Below are positions 1-8,577 of a DNA stretch of 64,000 nt, piece after piece. This DNA is from Paenibacillus sp. Soil750. GTDB taxonomy: Bacteria > Bacillota > Bacilli > Paenibacillales > NBRC-103111. Where the stretch lies: NCBI RefSeq assembly GCF_001428045.1, contig NZ_LMSD01000012.1, positions 820,735 to 884,734 of the forward strand. The letters run 5' to 3'. Position 1 is the first letter of the stretch, and each line of letters starts with the position of its first letter. Below the pieces are notes generated by a model. That model was given only the letters and a program-made list of their open reading frames with translations, ran no database searches and was not told the DNA's origin. Position numbers and translations under genes: made by a program.

Positions 1-175
1 ACACTAGATTCTGAGCTAATGCTAGGGAATGTAGGTCTTCAGCCACTAATATTCTGTATCTTATTTGGTGCTCATTCTTCTGCTTGTTTTGAAGCTGCCA
101 AGAAAATATCGGTTTCCTCGCAGTAATCCCCAGGGGTGAAGCAAAGTTTTTTATTTTCAAGAAAATTGGTCTCAT
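1..175 (-). CDS. alpha-L-rhamnosidase GH78, N-terminal fragment cut by window edge
   Basis: The frame starts at ATG 175 with a GGAG at 184-187, eight bases upstream, and runs off the window start after 58 residues. The stretch FASPLGITARKPIFSWQL followed by YRILVA is the usual opening of GH78 alpha-L-rhamnosidases (N-terminal beta-sandwich domain: 'NPLGID..KPRFSWQL....QTAYRILVA'). The enzyme would hydrolyse terminal alpha-L-rhamnose from a polysaccharide or glycoside. No signal peptide is present, which suggests a cytoplasmic enzyme acting on imported oligosaccharides. It lies downstream of the GH106-like gene on the same strand but behind a terminator-like hairpin. Only the start is visible, so the catalytic domain is not confirmed. 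Confidence 0.7.
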   Translation of the reverse strand, partial: MRPIFLKIKNFASPLGITARKPIFSWQLQNKQKNEHQIRYRILVAEDLHSLALAQNLV

Positions 176-228
176 TTGTTTTTCTCCTTTTCCAATCAGT
201 GATTCTAAAAGATATACATATCTCGAAT

Positions 229-271
229 TCTTAAGAAAGAAAGCCCAGTCGCAAAGAGCGAACTGAGCCTT
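229..271 (-). terminator. intrinsic terminator after the GH106-like gene
   Basis: On the minus strand a 10-bp stem (arms 262-271 and 240-249, two G-U pairs) is followed by a T-rich tract (CTTTCTTTC). It lies 26 bases after the stop codon at 297. Confidence 0.7.
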
Positions 272-296
272 TTATTATTTATACATTCTGACGGCC

Positions 297-3200
297 TTAA
301 AGCTTCTTATACATATGAATTTGACTCATCAACCCATAAGGAACAGTTACATATTCCGGCGTATATTCCTGCCCAGTGCGTCGATAGTCCCACCATTCCT
401 TCCAATCATATGCCGTTCCTGCCTGGTGCAATGGGCCGAGCATATTACGAGGACTTCCAACAATCTCGATATCAATCGAGTTCTGACCTTGTTTCAGAAA
501 ATCGGTAACATCTAAGTTTTTAGCTGAACGCCAAGGAATATGTCCAACTTCCTTGCCATTTACCCGGACGACAATTGTTACTGCGGCAAAATCACCTAAC
601 TCCATAATCATACGGCATTCATCTAAGTCAAAATGTTCATATTTCAAATGATAAATTATACTGCCACAATAGTGCAAATAGCCCTGGAGACACCAGTCTC
701 CGAATCTGAGCATTTCAGGCTCCTTAATAATCTGACGATCAGATCCTAATGCAAATTCACCTATTAAATAGCAGTCTTCCATTTCCATTTCATGCGTATA
801 TGAACAAGTAAGCAATAGTGTATTTCGACCATTAACTAATGTAGGAAGTTTAATTGTTCCCATGCAACGATCCAAGTACCAACCCGTTACTTCATGATCT
901 ACCTTTTGGCCGTTTAAGCTTACCTCAAATCGCTGCGCTTGTTCAGCAACAAGATAAATTTCTTTCTCTGGCACATCAGACACATCGATTGTAAACTCAA
1001 AAGTGATTTGTGCATGATCCTGCTCATGCGCCTGGTGAATCCAGAGATGCCGTTGCAGACCACCATTATAGTAAACCTGGCGCATTCCGAGTGATGATCG
1101 AATCTCCCGTTGTGCTTGCCAAACGTCTGTCACTTCGGACCAATCGCCTGTTTCATTTTGATAGCGACATTTGTCCAACACTAGTACATTAGGTGCTGTA
1201 CGGCTAAACAAGCTTACCGGCCCAAGAGCTGTTACTATTTCCCCTTTTTGCTCTTGAGGTGGATTGAACATCCAATTATCAGTACGTATAACTTCAACTG
1301 GTCTTATGGTGTTATTCATCACATACAATTTGGAATCTGTAGGACCAAATGTTTGTTTAAAACACACTCGACCATCTACTCTTTGGGTTTCAACTCGACT
1401 AATATCACCACTAAGGAGATCCCAAATTTCTACTTCCCCGTACCCGGCAAGCTGAATTTCAACCACGTGTTCAGCAGTGCGATCTTTATTTACAACAAAC
1501 ACGACTTGCCCATCATCCATCTGCCTTTGCATATATAAGAAAGTGTCGGCTTCCCTCATTTTGCGGTCCCTAATGCTAACTTTTCGATCCAAAATCTTTT
1601 CAAGTTCAAATGGAACAGCTCCTGCTTCACTAACATGAATGAAATTGGGATGCGCCGACAGCTGAAGAACCTCATCCGAGACATTACCATCTACAAGATT
1701 AGGCAGACTTCCTACTGCTACAACTTTTCCACCTGCATCGATAAATTGTCGAATAAGCTCTACCGTGCTGCCGAATATATTAACCATCGAAGGCAACACA
1801 ACTACTTCATATGCTGCTTTATTGACATGAAACTTTCCGTCAATAATCTGTCCTGTTTCTTGCAAAATAGTCTCGTCACCAAGATCATAATCGTAATGAG
1901 CAGCAAGCATTAGGTCAATAAATTCATTAAATTGACGATTAAATGCTTGTAGTTCGTCATGATTGCCAGCGGAATTGCCCCATCTTCCATTCACATCAAT
2001 ACCAAGCATCGCCCATACAGTTGATACAGGGTGAACTACAAGCACGTCACGAACTACCTTACCCTGACTGAGAACAGCACTTAATTTTGAATAATAGTCC
2101 TCAAGAATATGGTTATATTCCCACCAATTCGTATTGTAATTAAAACTTGGTGGATAATCCCTTTTACGGCAACCCTTCAGTGAGTAGAGTGCAAGATGGT
2201 GAGTTAAATAATTAATACCAAGGACGAATTGCCAATCACCCATCCATTTTCTTCCTTCGAAAGTAAGCTCCCACCCTGTGACGCCATACGTTTCGGTAAT
2301 AACACGTTTTTTGCCATATTGATTAGCTACGCTTGCTACTTGTTTAATCGTAAGGCTTTCATCGGTCTGCTCACACAGCGTATCAACACCAGGAATATCC
2401 ATGTATCGATAGTGTGGCATGACTGCACCTGAAGTCTGCACTGAAGATACCAAATTGCCCTCAGAATGGTAATGACCACTAAATTGAATGCCATTTTCCT
2501 GACACCAATCCCCTAATTGTTTGGTGTAAGAATGAGTAAACATTTGAGTCATCGTTCTCCAATAGTCGTGTCTTGTCTTTGCAGATTTCTCACCAGTGAA
2601 GAATAGATAGGGCAACACACTCCATAGCTCATAACCACACATTTCCTTAAAATACTGAGGAAATAAGTCCGTCCATGGCGTCCACGCATAGGCGCTTCGA
2701 TTTTGGCCAAAGCCACGCATAGAAGGCTCGTCAGTGAAAATACCAGGAATTGTTTTGCCAAATTCGGTACCTACAGCATCCTTGTAAACCTCGTATGTTG
2801 ATTGAATGAACAACTCTACCGTTTTTGGATTTAAATTATCTGTATATGAATCTCCATGACACCATTCGTTTGCAATAGCTATCTCGCGGCGGAAAACCAA
2901 ATAAACGTTGCCATTTGTAAGTGGCTCAGCTAAAGCTGGCCCGATTTGCTCAAAATGTATGATTTCATTGCCTTGAACTTCAGCCATATAAACTGCAACA
3001 ATTGAGTCGCTGTACAAAAATTGGACATCTACTTCTAAAGTAAGTGCCTTAGCACGAACTTCATCTCCGCCCATCTTCGGCACGAGTCCCCCGCCCATGC
3101 CAGATGAATATCGGTCTTCGTCATATAACCATGCATGCATGGATTCCTGTTTGGCTGTCTCTACGGTTTGCTTTATACGTTCCATGAATTCATGGCTCAA

Positions 3201-3383
3201 GTAGGGCGTTTCCAGACCTTCTCGAACATGCATCATGAATCCTCCCATTCCCTGTTCCTTGAATCCTTTCACCTGGGTATCAAGTTCATCCTGCTCGAGT
3301 GTATCATTCCATGACCAGAAAGGTACTCCTTTATATTCTACTGGAGGTTGTTCAAACATTTTCTTTAAATTGCTAATATTCAA
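297..3383 (-). CDS. large glycoside hydrolase, GH106-like (alpha-L-rhamnosidase type)
   Basis: A protein of about 1030 residues. The N-terminus (PFWSWND, then GGFMMHVREGLETPYLS, WLYDEDRYSSGMGGG) is the TIM-barrel opening of the GH106-like family of large glycosidases. The C-terminal third holds beta-sandwich, galactose-binding-like sequence (around FEVSLNGQKV and VVRVNGKEVGHIPW). No signal peptide is visible, so it is probably cytoplasmic. The first ATG (3398) has no ribosome binding site. The TTG at 3383 has GGAG nine bases upstream and is my preferred start. With the neighbouring GH78 fragment it suggests degradation of a rhamnose-containing polysaccharide. The exact substrate and the GH106 assignment are inferred from family resemblance. 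Confidence 0.75.
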   Translation of the reverse strand: MNISNLKKMFEQPPVEYKGVPFWSWNDTLEQDELDTQVKGFKEQGMGGFMMHVREGLETPYLSHEFMERIKQTVETAKQESMHAWLYDEDRYSSGMGGGLVPKMGGDEVRAKALTLEVDVQFLYSDSIVAVYMAEVQGNEIIHFEQIGPALAEPLTNGNVYLVFRREIAIANEWCHGDSYTDNLNPKTVELFIQSTYEVYKDAVGTEFGKTIPGIFTDEPSMRGFGQNRSAYAWTPWTDLFPQYFKEMCGYELWSVLPYLFFTGEKSAKTRHDYWRTMTQMFTHSYTKQLGDWCQENGIQFSGHYHSEGNLVSSVQTSGAVMPHYRYMDIPGVDTLCEQTDESLTIKQVASVANQYGKKRVITETYGVTGWELTFEGRKWMGDWQFVLGINYLTHHLALYSLKGCRKRDYPPSFNYNTNWWEYNHILEDYYSKLSAVLSQGKVVRDVLVVHPVSTVWAMLGIDVNGRWGNSAGNHDELQAFNRQFNEFIDLMLAAHYDYDLGDETILQETGQIIDGKFHVNKAAYEVVVLPSMVNIFGSTVELIRQFIDAGGKVVAVGSLPNLVDGNVSDEVLQLSAHPNFIHVSEAGAVPFELEKILDRKVSIRDRKMREADTFLYMQRQMDDGQVVFVVNKDRTAEHVVEIQLAGYGEVEIWDLLSGDISRVETQRVDGRVCFKQTFGPTDSKLYVMNNTIRPVEVIRTDNWMFNPPQEQKGEIVTALGPVSLFSRTAPNVLVLDKCRYQNETGDWSEVTDVWQAQREIRSSLGMRQVYYNGGLQRHLWIHQAHEQDHAQITFEFTIDVSDVPEKEIYLVAEQAQRFEVSLNGQKVDHEVTGWYLDRCMGTIKLPTLVNGRNTLLLTCSYTHEMEMEDCYLIGEFALGSDRQIIKEPEMLRFGDWCLQGYLHYCGSIIYHLKYEHFDLDECRMIMELGDFAAVTIVVRVNGKEVGHIPWRSAKNLDVTDFLKQGQNSIDIEIVGSPRNMLGPLHQAGTAYDWKEWWDYRRTGQEYTPEYVTVPYGLMSQIHMYKKL

Positions 3384-3783
3384 CGATATCAACTCCATCT
3401 AATTACTTGAATAAGCTATGGCTATTTTTCATTTTACACAAATAATTACATGCTGAAGATTGCATTATGTTAACATCTCTTTCAATTTTTTAGCCTTTCT
3501 TCTTTGAATAATAAAATAAGGTCCCCCCCCTTCAATAGATGGTGGGCACCTTATTTTGTCATTCATACAAAAAAGCAAAAAAAGTATAATGAATATTAAT
3601 ATTTTACACCGATAGTCATTTAGAAAAAATTTACAATAAATAAGCAACTATGATTACACAAACAAAACAATAAACACCTTACAAATCTCATTAGAATGGA
3701 GGAGCTGTTACAAAAAAGTATTGATTTCTATGTTCTTACTCTACAAATTAATATGGTTTTATTATGAAGGGAGTGCGAAAATT
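3384..3783. other. divergent intergenic region of the glycosidase genes
   Basis: About 400 AT-rich bases between the minus-strand GH106-like gene and the plus-strand secreted glycosidase. It must hold both promoters. The only strong structure is the hairpin at 3513-3557. A GGAGGAG at about 3697 lies too far from the TTG at 3721 to be a convincing start signal. Confidence 0.5.
3513..3557. repeat. long hairpin with a C8 tract, terminator-like
   Basis: Perfect 10-bp arms (AAAATAAGGT 3513-3522 and ACCTTATTTT 3548-3557). The stem can be extended inward by pairing the run of eight C (3523-3530) with GGTGGG (3541-3546). It has A/T-rich flanks on both sides, so it could act as a terminator in either direction. 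Its position between divergent genes is unexpected for a terminator. Confidence 0.55.
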
Positions 3784-5235
3784 TTGAAATCCAAAACATT
3801 GAAATCGTTTTTAGTTGCAATGTCTTTACTCATGACTACTACAATAATTGGAACTTTCCAAACTGCCTATGCAGCCGGAACGGTAACTTTTAACTACAAA
3901 ACTGCAACAAACAATTCGGGCAGCCCATTACTATTCGGCGGTTCCAATGAACCTAGTCCAGAACATAACTCAAATGTTTATCCCAAACTGAAAGGTGCAG
4001 GTTTTAAGTATCAACGAGGTACAATCCATATGGACACTCTCCTACCCAGTAACATCACCCTCGCGGATTACAAAAATAATGTGAATAATGTACAAGATCC
4101 AAATACGTGGGATTGGACTGGACTTCAGTGGGTTGATTTTGCAAAAGCAAACGGTATAACTACAATGTTAAATATGTTTTATGCTCCACCTTGGCTTACT
4201 TATAGTGGTAACGCTAAAGGCGTTCCAAAAGACTGGAGTGTATATCAAGATATTATCAAAAAAATTATTACTAAATATGGATCTAAGCTTGATTATGTTG
4301 AACCATTGAATGAACCGATGACCAGCAATATGCTATCACGATCAGGCAGTCCTTATACTTCCCAACAAACTGCTGCTAAAGATATATATTACTATACAGT
4401 GAAGGCTATTAGGGCAGTAAATACAACTGTCCAAGTTGGCGGTGATGGAGATGATAAGCAAGGCGGGGATTTTGGTGCTTTAGGAACTATTCTTAGGGAC
4501 TCTAGGCTTTCATCAACTGATATTCAATTTGTGAGTTATCACGCTTACAGCAGTGACCCAGTTGCAAAATCTCAAATAGGTGCAATGAATACATTGTTGA
4601 GTAATACAGGAAGAGCCGGGCTTCCCATTTTCATAGATGAGTGGAATTACACTTATGTTGGGGATACGACCGATCCGCATGTTGTGGGCAATCAGGCAGC
4701 TACATTTGTCGGTACGACATTAATGAAATTTATGCTTCAACCATCCGTAAAAGGCGCGGCGTTTATGTCATTTTTGCCTACTAACGTTGTGCTATCACCA
4801 TATGAGGATTGTCCAGGTTGCGTCATCAAACAAGGGCTTTACACTTGGAACAATAATACTGCAACTCTGATGTCGCAAACCAATGCATTCCGACTGCTTA
4901 GCTCCTCTATGAAACTGGGAGCCGGTACCTTTAAGGCATATACGGCAACTTATGCAGGTGTAGTTGATACAGCGGTTGGTGCCATAAATAGTGCTGGTAA
5001 CGTAATTGGAACGATGGTCAACGATACCTCATCAGCAAAAACTGTAAATGTAAACTTCACCAACATTAATGCTTCTAACGGTACACGCACAGTCACAGTG
5101 TATATAGCAAGTTCAACAAATGCTGGAAGCACTGCTACCCAAACATTTACAAATGTACCATTGACAAGTGGAAGCCTCAGTATCTCAAATGTATCAATTC
5201 CTGCTTATTCTGTAGCAGGCGTTATAATCAATTAG
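3784..5235 (+). CDS. secreted clan GH-A glycoside hydrolase, GH39-like
   Basis: TTG at 3784 is the likely start: it has GGGAG ten bases upstream, and the protein then opens with a clean Sec signal peptide (MKSKTLKSFLVAM..., cleavage probably after AYA, about residue 30). The mature protein is a TIM-barrel glycosidase. The acid/base glutamate is in YVEPLNEP (about residue 177) and the nucleophile glutamate in IFIDEWNY (about 286), the spacing of GH39/GH30-type retaining enzymes. A C-terminal beta-sandwich follows (about 380-483). It is exported, unlike the two rhamnosidase-type neighbours, so it probably makes the first cut in an extracellular polysaccharide. The substrate is not evident from sequence. 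Confidence 0.75.
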   Translation: MKSKTLKSFLVAMSLLMTTTIIGTFQTAYAAGTVTFNYKTATNNSGSPLLFGGSNEPSPEHNSNVYPKLKGAGFKYQRGTIHMDTLLPSNITLADYKNNVNNVQDPNTWDWTGLQWVDFAKANGITTMLNMFYAPPWLTYSGNAKGVPKDWSVYQDIIKKIITKYGSKLDYVEPLNEPMTSNMLSRSGSPYTSQQTAAKDIYYYTVKAIRAVNTTVQVGGDGDDKQGGDFGALGTILRDSRLSSTDIQFVSYHAYSSDPVAKSQIGAMNTLLSNTGRAGLPIFIDEWNYTYVGDTTDPHVVGNQAATFVGTTLMKFMLQPSVKGAAFMSFLPTNVVLSPYEDCPGCVIKQGLYTWNNNTATLMSQTNAFRLLSSSMKLGAGTFKAYTATYAGVVDTAVGAINSAGNVIGTMVNDTSSAKTVNVNFTNINASNGTRTVTVYIASSTNAGSTATQTFTNVPLTSGSLSISNVSIPAYSVAGVIIN

Positions 5236-5250
5236 CTCAAAAAAACAGCC

Positions 5251-5332
5251 GTTGAGCAATTGCTCAACAGCAAAATCTTAGGATATTAAAAGAAAGCTGA
5301 CACGGGTATTTCAACTGTGTCAGCTGTTTACT
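5251..5332. terminator. two hairpins between convergent genes
   Basis: A perfect 18-base palindrome at 5251-5268 (GTTGAGCAA/TTGCTCAAC) is followed by a 9-bp stem at 5295-5303 and 5317-5325 (AGCTGACAC/GTGTCAGCT). The second has TTTACTTT on the plus side and TTTCTTTT on the minus side, so it can end both the glycosidase gene and the nucleotidyltransferase gene. Confidence 0.6.
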
Positions 5333-5372
5333 TTAATTGGATTGTGGAGCTCGCTCTAAAGAATTGAATATA

Positions 5373-6254
5373 TTAACGATCAGACAGAGGGGGCTCTTCC
5401 TCCAGCCAGTTCCATTCGTTATTTAGGATAAACCGGCTCACTGCTTCGTGAGGAGCTATCCCCCATGCATGGAAGGAACGAATGCATTCCACAAATGCCT
5501 GGATCGTTTCCCTGTTGGTATTAAGTAACATATCCTCTTGCAACTCAAAATAACGCTCAGGTATATGAGTGAGCGTTTTCAACACAACCATCATAGACTT
5601 GTGGCATGGGAACAACACATGGTTGTAAGCGAGTAGCAGCCTTCCGGCGAATAAGGTAACCTGTCCGATCGAATAGATTAATAAATATTTGTTTCCCGTT
5701 TCATTAGCCCGATTTGCAAAGTAGCCACCATATAGCTCTACTTGTGCAAAGAAATCTTGGAAATTCTTTTCCCTGTTTTTTTCCGGATATACGGGGATTT
5801 TTGCAATTAGATCATCCACCCCAGGAATCTGTGAGAATGCAACGAACGCCTTCTCGAATGAAGCACGGGTAGGTTCGCTCCCCCTGAGTGCAGCAGCTTC
5901 AAGAAAGTGATATGGTATGATTTTCCCATCGAAATAGCCACCTGTGTAATCACACCCCTCTTTTGCAAAATAAAACAATTGATCTTGTCGTTTCTTTTCT
6001 TCAAACAATTCATCGCTAACGACCAGATAACAATCGATATCGGAGTCCTCACGTGCAATTCCTTTGGCAACAGACCCAACAATAATAATTGCTAAGATTG
6101 AAGGGTCTAGGCTTAGCATACTAACTAGATAATCAATCGAATCTTTATGATGAGCTCGTAACGTAATGCCCTCAAATGGATAAGCCATAGTAAGCATCTT
6201 CCTTTTTTTAAGTAATTCTAACATATCAACTGTCATATCTATAGGGGTATTCAA
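5373..6254 (-). CDS. nucleotidyltransferase-domain protein
   Basis: A protein of 293 residues with the minimal nucleotidyltransferase signature of the pol-beta superfamily: GS at residues 60-61, and the acidic pair D72/D74 in EDSDIDCYLVV. The rest is helical and resembles the family that transfers nucleotides to small molecules (including aminoglycoside-type transferases), but I cannot name a substrate. The start is uncertain: TTG at 6254 has a weak AGGA four bases upstream, and ATG at 6236 has none. The gene is monocistronic, flanked by the convergent terminator and by the chimeric tniQ. Confidence 0.65.
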   Translation of the reverse strand: MNTPIDMTVDMLELLKKRKMLTMAYPFEGITLRAHHKDSIDYLVSMLSLDPSILAIIIVGSVAKGIAREDSDIDCYLVVSDELFEEKKRQDQLFYFAKEGCDYTGGYFDGKIIPYHFLEAAALRGSEPTRASFEKAFVAFSQIPGVDDLIAKIPVYPEKNREKNFQDFFAQVELYGGYFANRANETGNKYLLIYSIGQVTLFAGRLLLAYNHVLFPCHKSMMVVLKTLTHIPERYFELQEDMLLNTNRETIQAFVECIRSFHAWGIAPHEAVSRFILNNEWNWLEEEPPLSDR

Positions 6255-6444
6255 GACATCCTAATAGGGCATTTCAGACCGTACAATATGAATTCAAATT
6301 GCTCAAAATCTTCCGTATTCACTTAAAACCGAGTATTGGACTGAACATAGTAGGGGAGTGCTTCTATCGTTATATGCTGGTCTTTATTTGTGATAAAAAT
6401 GAAGAATACGATGCTTCAAACAGATACTCAATGGTGTTCGTTCT

Positions 6445-6831
6445 CTACCGCTTCGCCTTATAAAACTCTTGATACAACTTCATGAGCGCCCTTTTCTCAA
6501 TTCGGAATACATAGCTCCGCGAAATCCCAAGCTCCTTCGCGATCTCCCTCAGCGTCCGCTCTTCGCCGCCAAGCTCCAAATCAAACCGACCGACAACAAC
6601 TTCCTTCTCGCGGTCGTCCAAAATCTCTAGATTTTTATATATCTTCGCTTTCTCGATCTTAAGCTGCACCGCATCCACCACGTCATCCGCCTCGCTACCG
6701 AGGATGTCAATCAGCGTAATTTCATCATTCCCCTCTTTATCCGTTTCGATAGGATCGTGCAAGGATACACCCTTCCACGTTTTCTTTAGTGAGCGCAGAT
6801 GCATAAGGATCTCATTCTCAATAAATCGTGC
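6445..6831 (-). pseudogene. sigK: C-terminal half of sporulation sigma factor SigK (spoIIIC part), lacking its N-terminal half
   Basis: 128 residues align without gaps larger than one residue to the SigK C-terminus from the ARCIENE motif onward (here ARFIENE). They include sigma regions 3 and 4 with the -35-binding helix-turn-helix. The regions binding core RNA polymerase and the -10 element (region 2) are absent here, and no N-terminal half is found at the other end of the transposon. Several normally invariant positions differ: Cys to Phe in ARCIENE, an extra acidic residue in GNDEITLID, FGL to FDL, TQRE to TLRE, and SYVSRIEK to SYVFRIEK in the recognition helix. This points to loss of constraint. 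It is read only as the tail of the TniQ chimera. Confidence 0.8.
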
Positions 6832-8577
6832 TGACTCAGACTTAAATCTATTATATTTTCCTTTATTTGAATTCCTTCCCACTAGAACTTCTTGAATTCT
6901 CAATTTAGATGTTTCTTTATATAAAAATCTAGCTCTCCCATCCTTATAGTGACTAATAATATCCGGCAGTATGTTATGTTCTTTGAGCAAGCGACGGAGT
7001 CGTTTTTCTCCAATTTTAAACACTTTAAGTAAATCCGAAAAAAAATATCCCTGCTCTTTTAGATTTCTTACTTTAAGATCTATTAAACATTTGTGAAGTT
7101 TATCATTTTCAAGATATATGTCACGAAGTGTTGCCTCAGAGTTTTGACGAACTGGTATTATTACACCAGATAAAATAAGTTGTATAAGCGATACAATTGA
7201 TAGGTTATGTATTGTGTACTTAATCAAAGCTTCATGGAAACTAATGTAGTTAGAAGGAATTACCTTTACTAATTCCCCTCTGCAACGTGTAACTAGTTCT
7301 TTAACTTCATCAAGATTTATCCGTTTTGATTTTCCAGAGAATTTTAAACTTACTTCAAATAAATTAGCACGAATTAGACTTTCCAAAGAAGCAGCATGTA
7401 TACCAAGGATAAGACCAGCTTCTTTTTTTGTTATCCATCTTTTCTCTTCCTTGAGGTACATATCGAGGGTATTCTGATCAACATAATATTCATTTTTATT
7501 ACTTTGATTCATTTGAACCAAGTTGTTCTTTGCTAGGCGGAACATTTTCCCGTACGTAACCCCTTTTTCAATTTTAACTTCCTCGCGGCGGATTATTTTT
7601 CGTTTCTGAAGTAATTGAGGCTCTTCCTTAAAAACCCCAAAGTCCCTTCTAATTACTCCACTTTCTAATTTTTGAATACAGTATTGATGAAATGCCTCTC
7701 TTATCTCAGCAAAACAATCACGTTTAACTATTTTTTCAAATAACAGAAATGAATCATATCTCTTTGTGTACTTAAATTTTGCAAGAAACAAATCAAGCAC
7801 AAAATAAAAATGAGAAGCGAAGCTAGTGTACATCCAATCGGCATTAGAAAAGGCTATTGCAAGAATGGTACTACTTTTCGACTTGTATTTTTGATTATGA
7901 AAAATATCCATAGTATCTTGACTAAAACCAGTTAAATCTTTAAATCCATCTAAGAACCTGAAGCTGGCATATATTAGTTCTATATAGTCTTTTGCTTCCA
8001 GATTAAAAATAACTGACTTTTCTTTAAATATTAATGTTTTTATTAGATTTAATTGCGAATTTGAAAATATATCGCAGTGAATTTTCTCAATGTTGAGGCG
8101 GTTAAGTGGTGATTGGCAAAACATACAACTTTGCTGAATGAAACTAAAATAATCTAAAGGCTTACTACAGGTACCACAACCTTCTTGAAGAGTCACAAAA
8201 TGTTTAGTACACATTTTTAAAGGTAAAATACACCACTCTAGTTTATGATAAAAATTTTCTCGAACACACAGTGGACAAAATTTAAGGTTATTTTTTTGAA
8301 TTATTTTATAGGTCCAGGAATCATTTAGATCCCCTAGGATACGGCTTGCATTGTTCAAAGAAATAAATTCACTTTCTTTAATCCATGGACAGATTCTATA
8401 AAAGATTGCGTCAGGAACTTCATTATTTATCAGTTGTGCATAAGTGAGTTTTAACTCTCTCAAGTAGTTTGAATTAGGCATAAAATGATTATTTTTATAT
8501 AAACGAAACAAATAGCTCGACATACTTTCATCATGAAAATGGATCGGACGCTTAGGAAAAATATAATTTACTTCCAT
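6445..8577 (-). CDS. tniQ: TniQ/TnsD-like target selector fused in frame to SigK C-terminal half
   Basis: A 710-residue chimera. Residues about 1-160 form a TniQ domain with its zinc-binding pairs (CPLC 101-104, CGTC 134-137, CMFC 151-154). In Tn7-like transposons TniQ/TnsD binds the target DNA and recruits TnsC. The middle (about 330-580) is Lys-rich with helix-turn-helix-like segments (e.g. TKKEAGLILGIHAASLESL). From residue 583 (base 6831) to the end the sequence is unmistakably SigK region 3-4: VSLHDPI, DKEGN, LDDREKEVVVGRF, REIAKELGISRSYV, RIEKRALMKL. Base composition changes at the same point, AT-rich in the TniQ part and clearly GC-richer in the SigK part. The ATG overlaps the stop of the upstream gene (TAATG), so translation is probably coupled. 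The TniQ part is confident; whether the fusion works is unknown. Confidence 0.85.
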   Translation of the reverse strand: MEVNYIFPKRPIHFHDESMSSYLFRLYKNNHFMPNSNYLRELKLTYAQLINNEVPDAIFYRICPWIKESEFISLNNASRILGDLNDSWTYKIIQKNNLKFCPLCVRENFYHKLEWCILPLKMCTKHFVTLQEGCGTCSKPLDYFSFIQQSCMFCQSPLNRLNIEKIHCDIFSNSQLNLIKTLIFKEKSVIFNLEAKDYIELIYASFRFLDGFKDLTGFSQDTMDIFHNQKYKSKSSTILAIAFSNADWMYTSFASHFYFVLDLFLAKFKYTKRYDSFLLFEKIVKRDCFAEIREAFHQYCIQKLESGVIRRDFGVFKEEPQLLQKRKIIRREEVKIEKGVTYGKMFRLAKNNLVQMNQSNKNEYYVDQNTLDMYLKEEKRWITKKEAGLILGIHAASLESLIRANLFEVSLKFSGKSKRINLDEVKELVTRCRGELVKVIPSNYISFHEALIKYTIHNLSIVSLIQLILSGVIIPVRQNSEATLRDIYLENDKLHKCLIDLKVRNLKEQGYFFSDLLKVFKIGEKRLRRLLKEHNILPDIISHYKDGRARFLYKETSKLRIQEVLVGRNSNKGKYNRFKSESARFIENEILMHLRSLKKTWKGVSLHDPIETDKEGNDEITLIDILGSEADDVVDAVQLKIEKAKIYKNLEILDDREKEVVVGRFDLELGGEERTLREIAKELGISRSYVFRIEKRALMKLYQEFYKAKR

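Noticed and set aside
5975..6250. TGTCG/TGTCA motifs on the plus strand as a possible left end of the transposon
   Set aside because: Single motifs without a 22-bp periodicity, lying inside the nucleotidyltransferase gene; they do not match the right-end consensus beyond the first bases.
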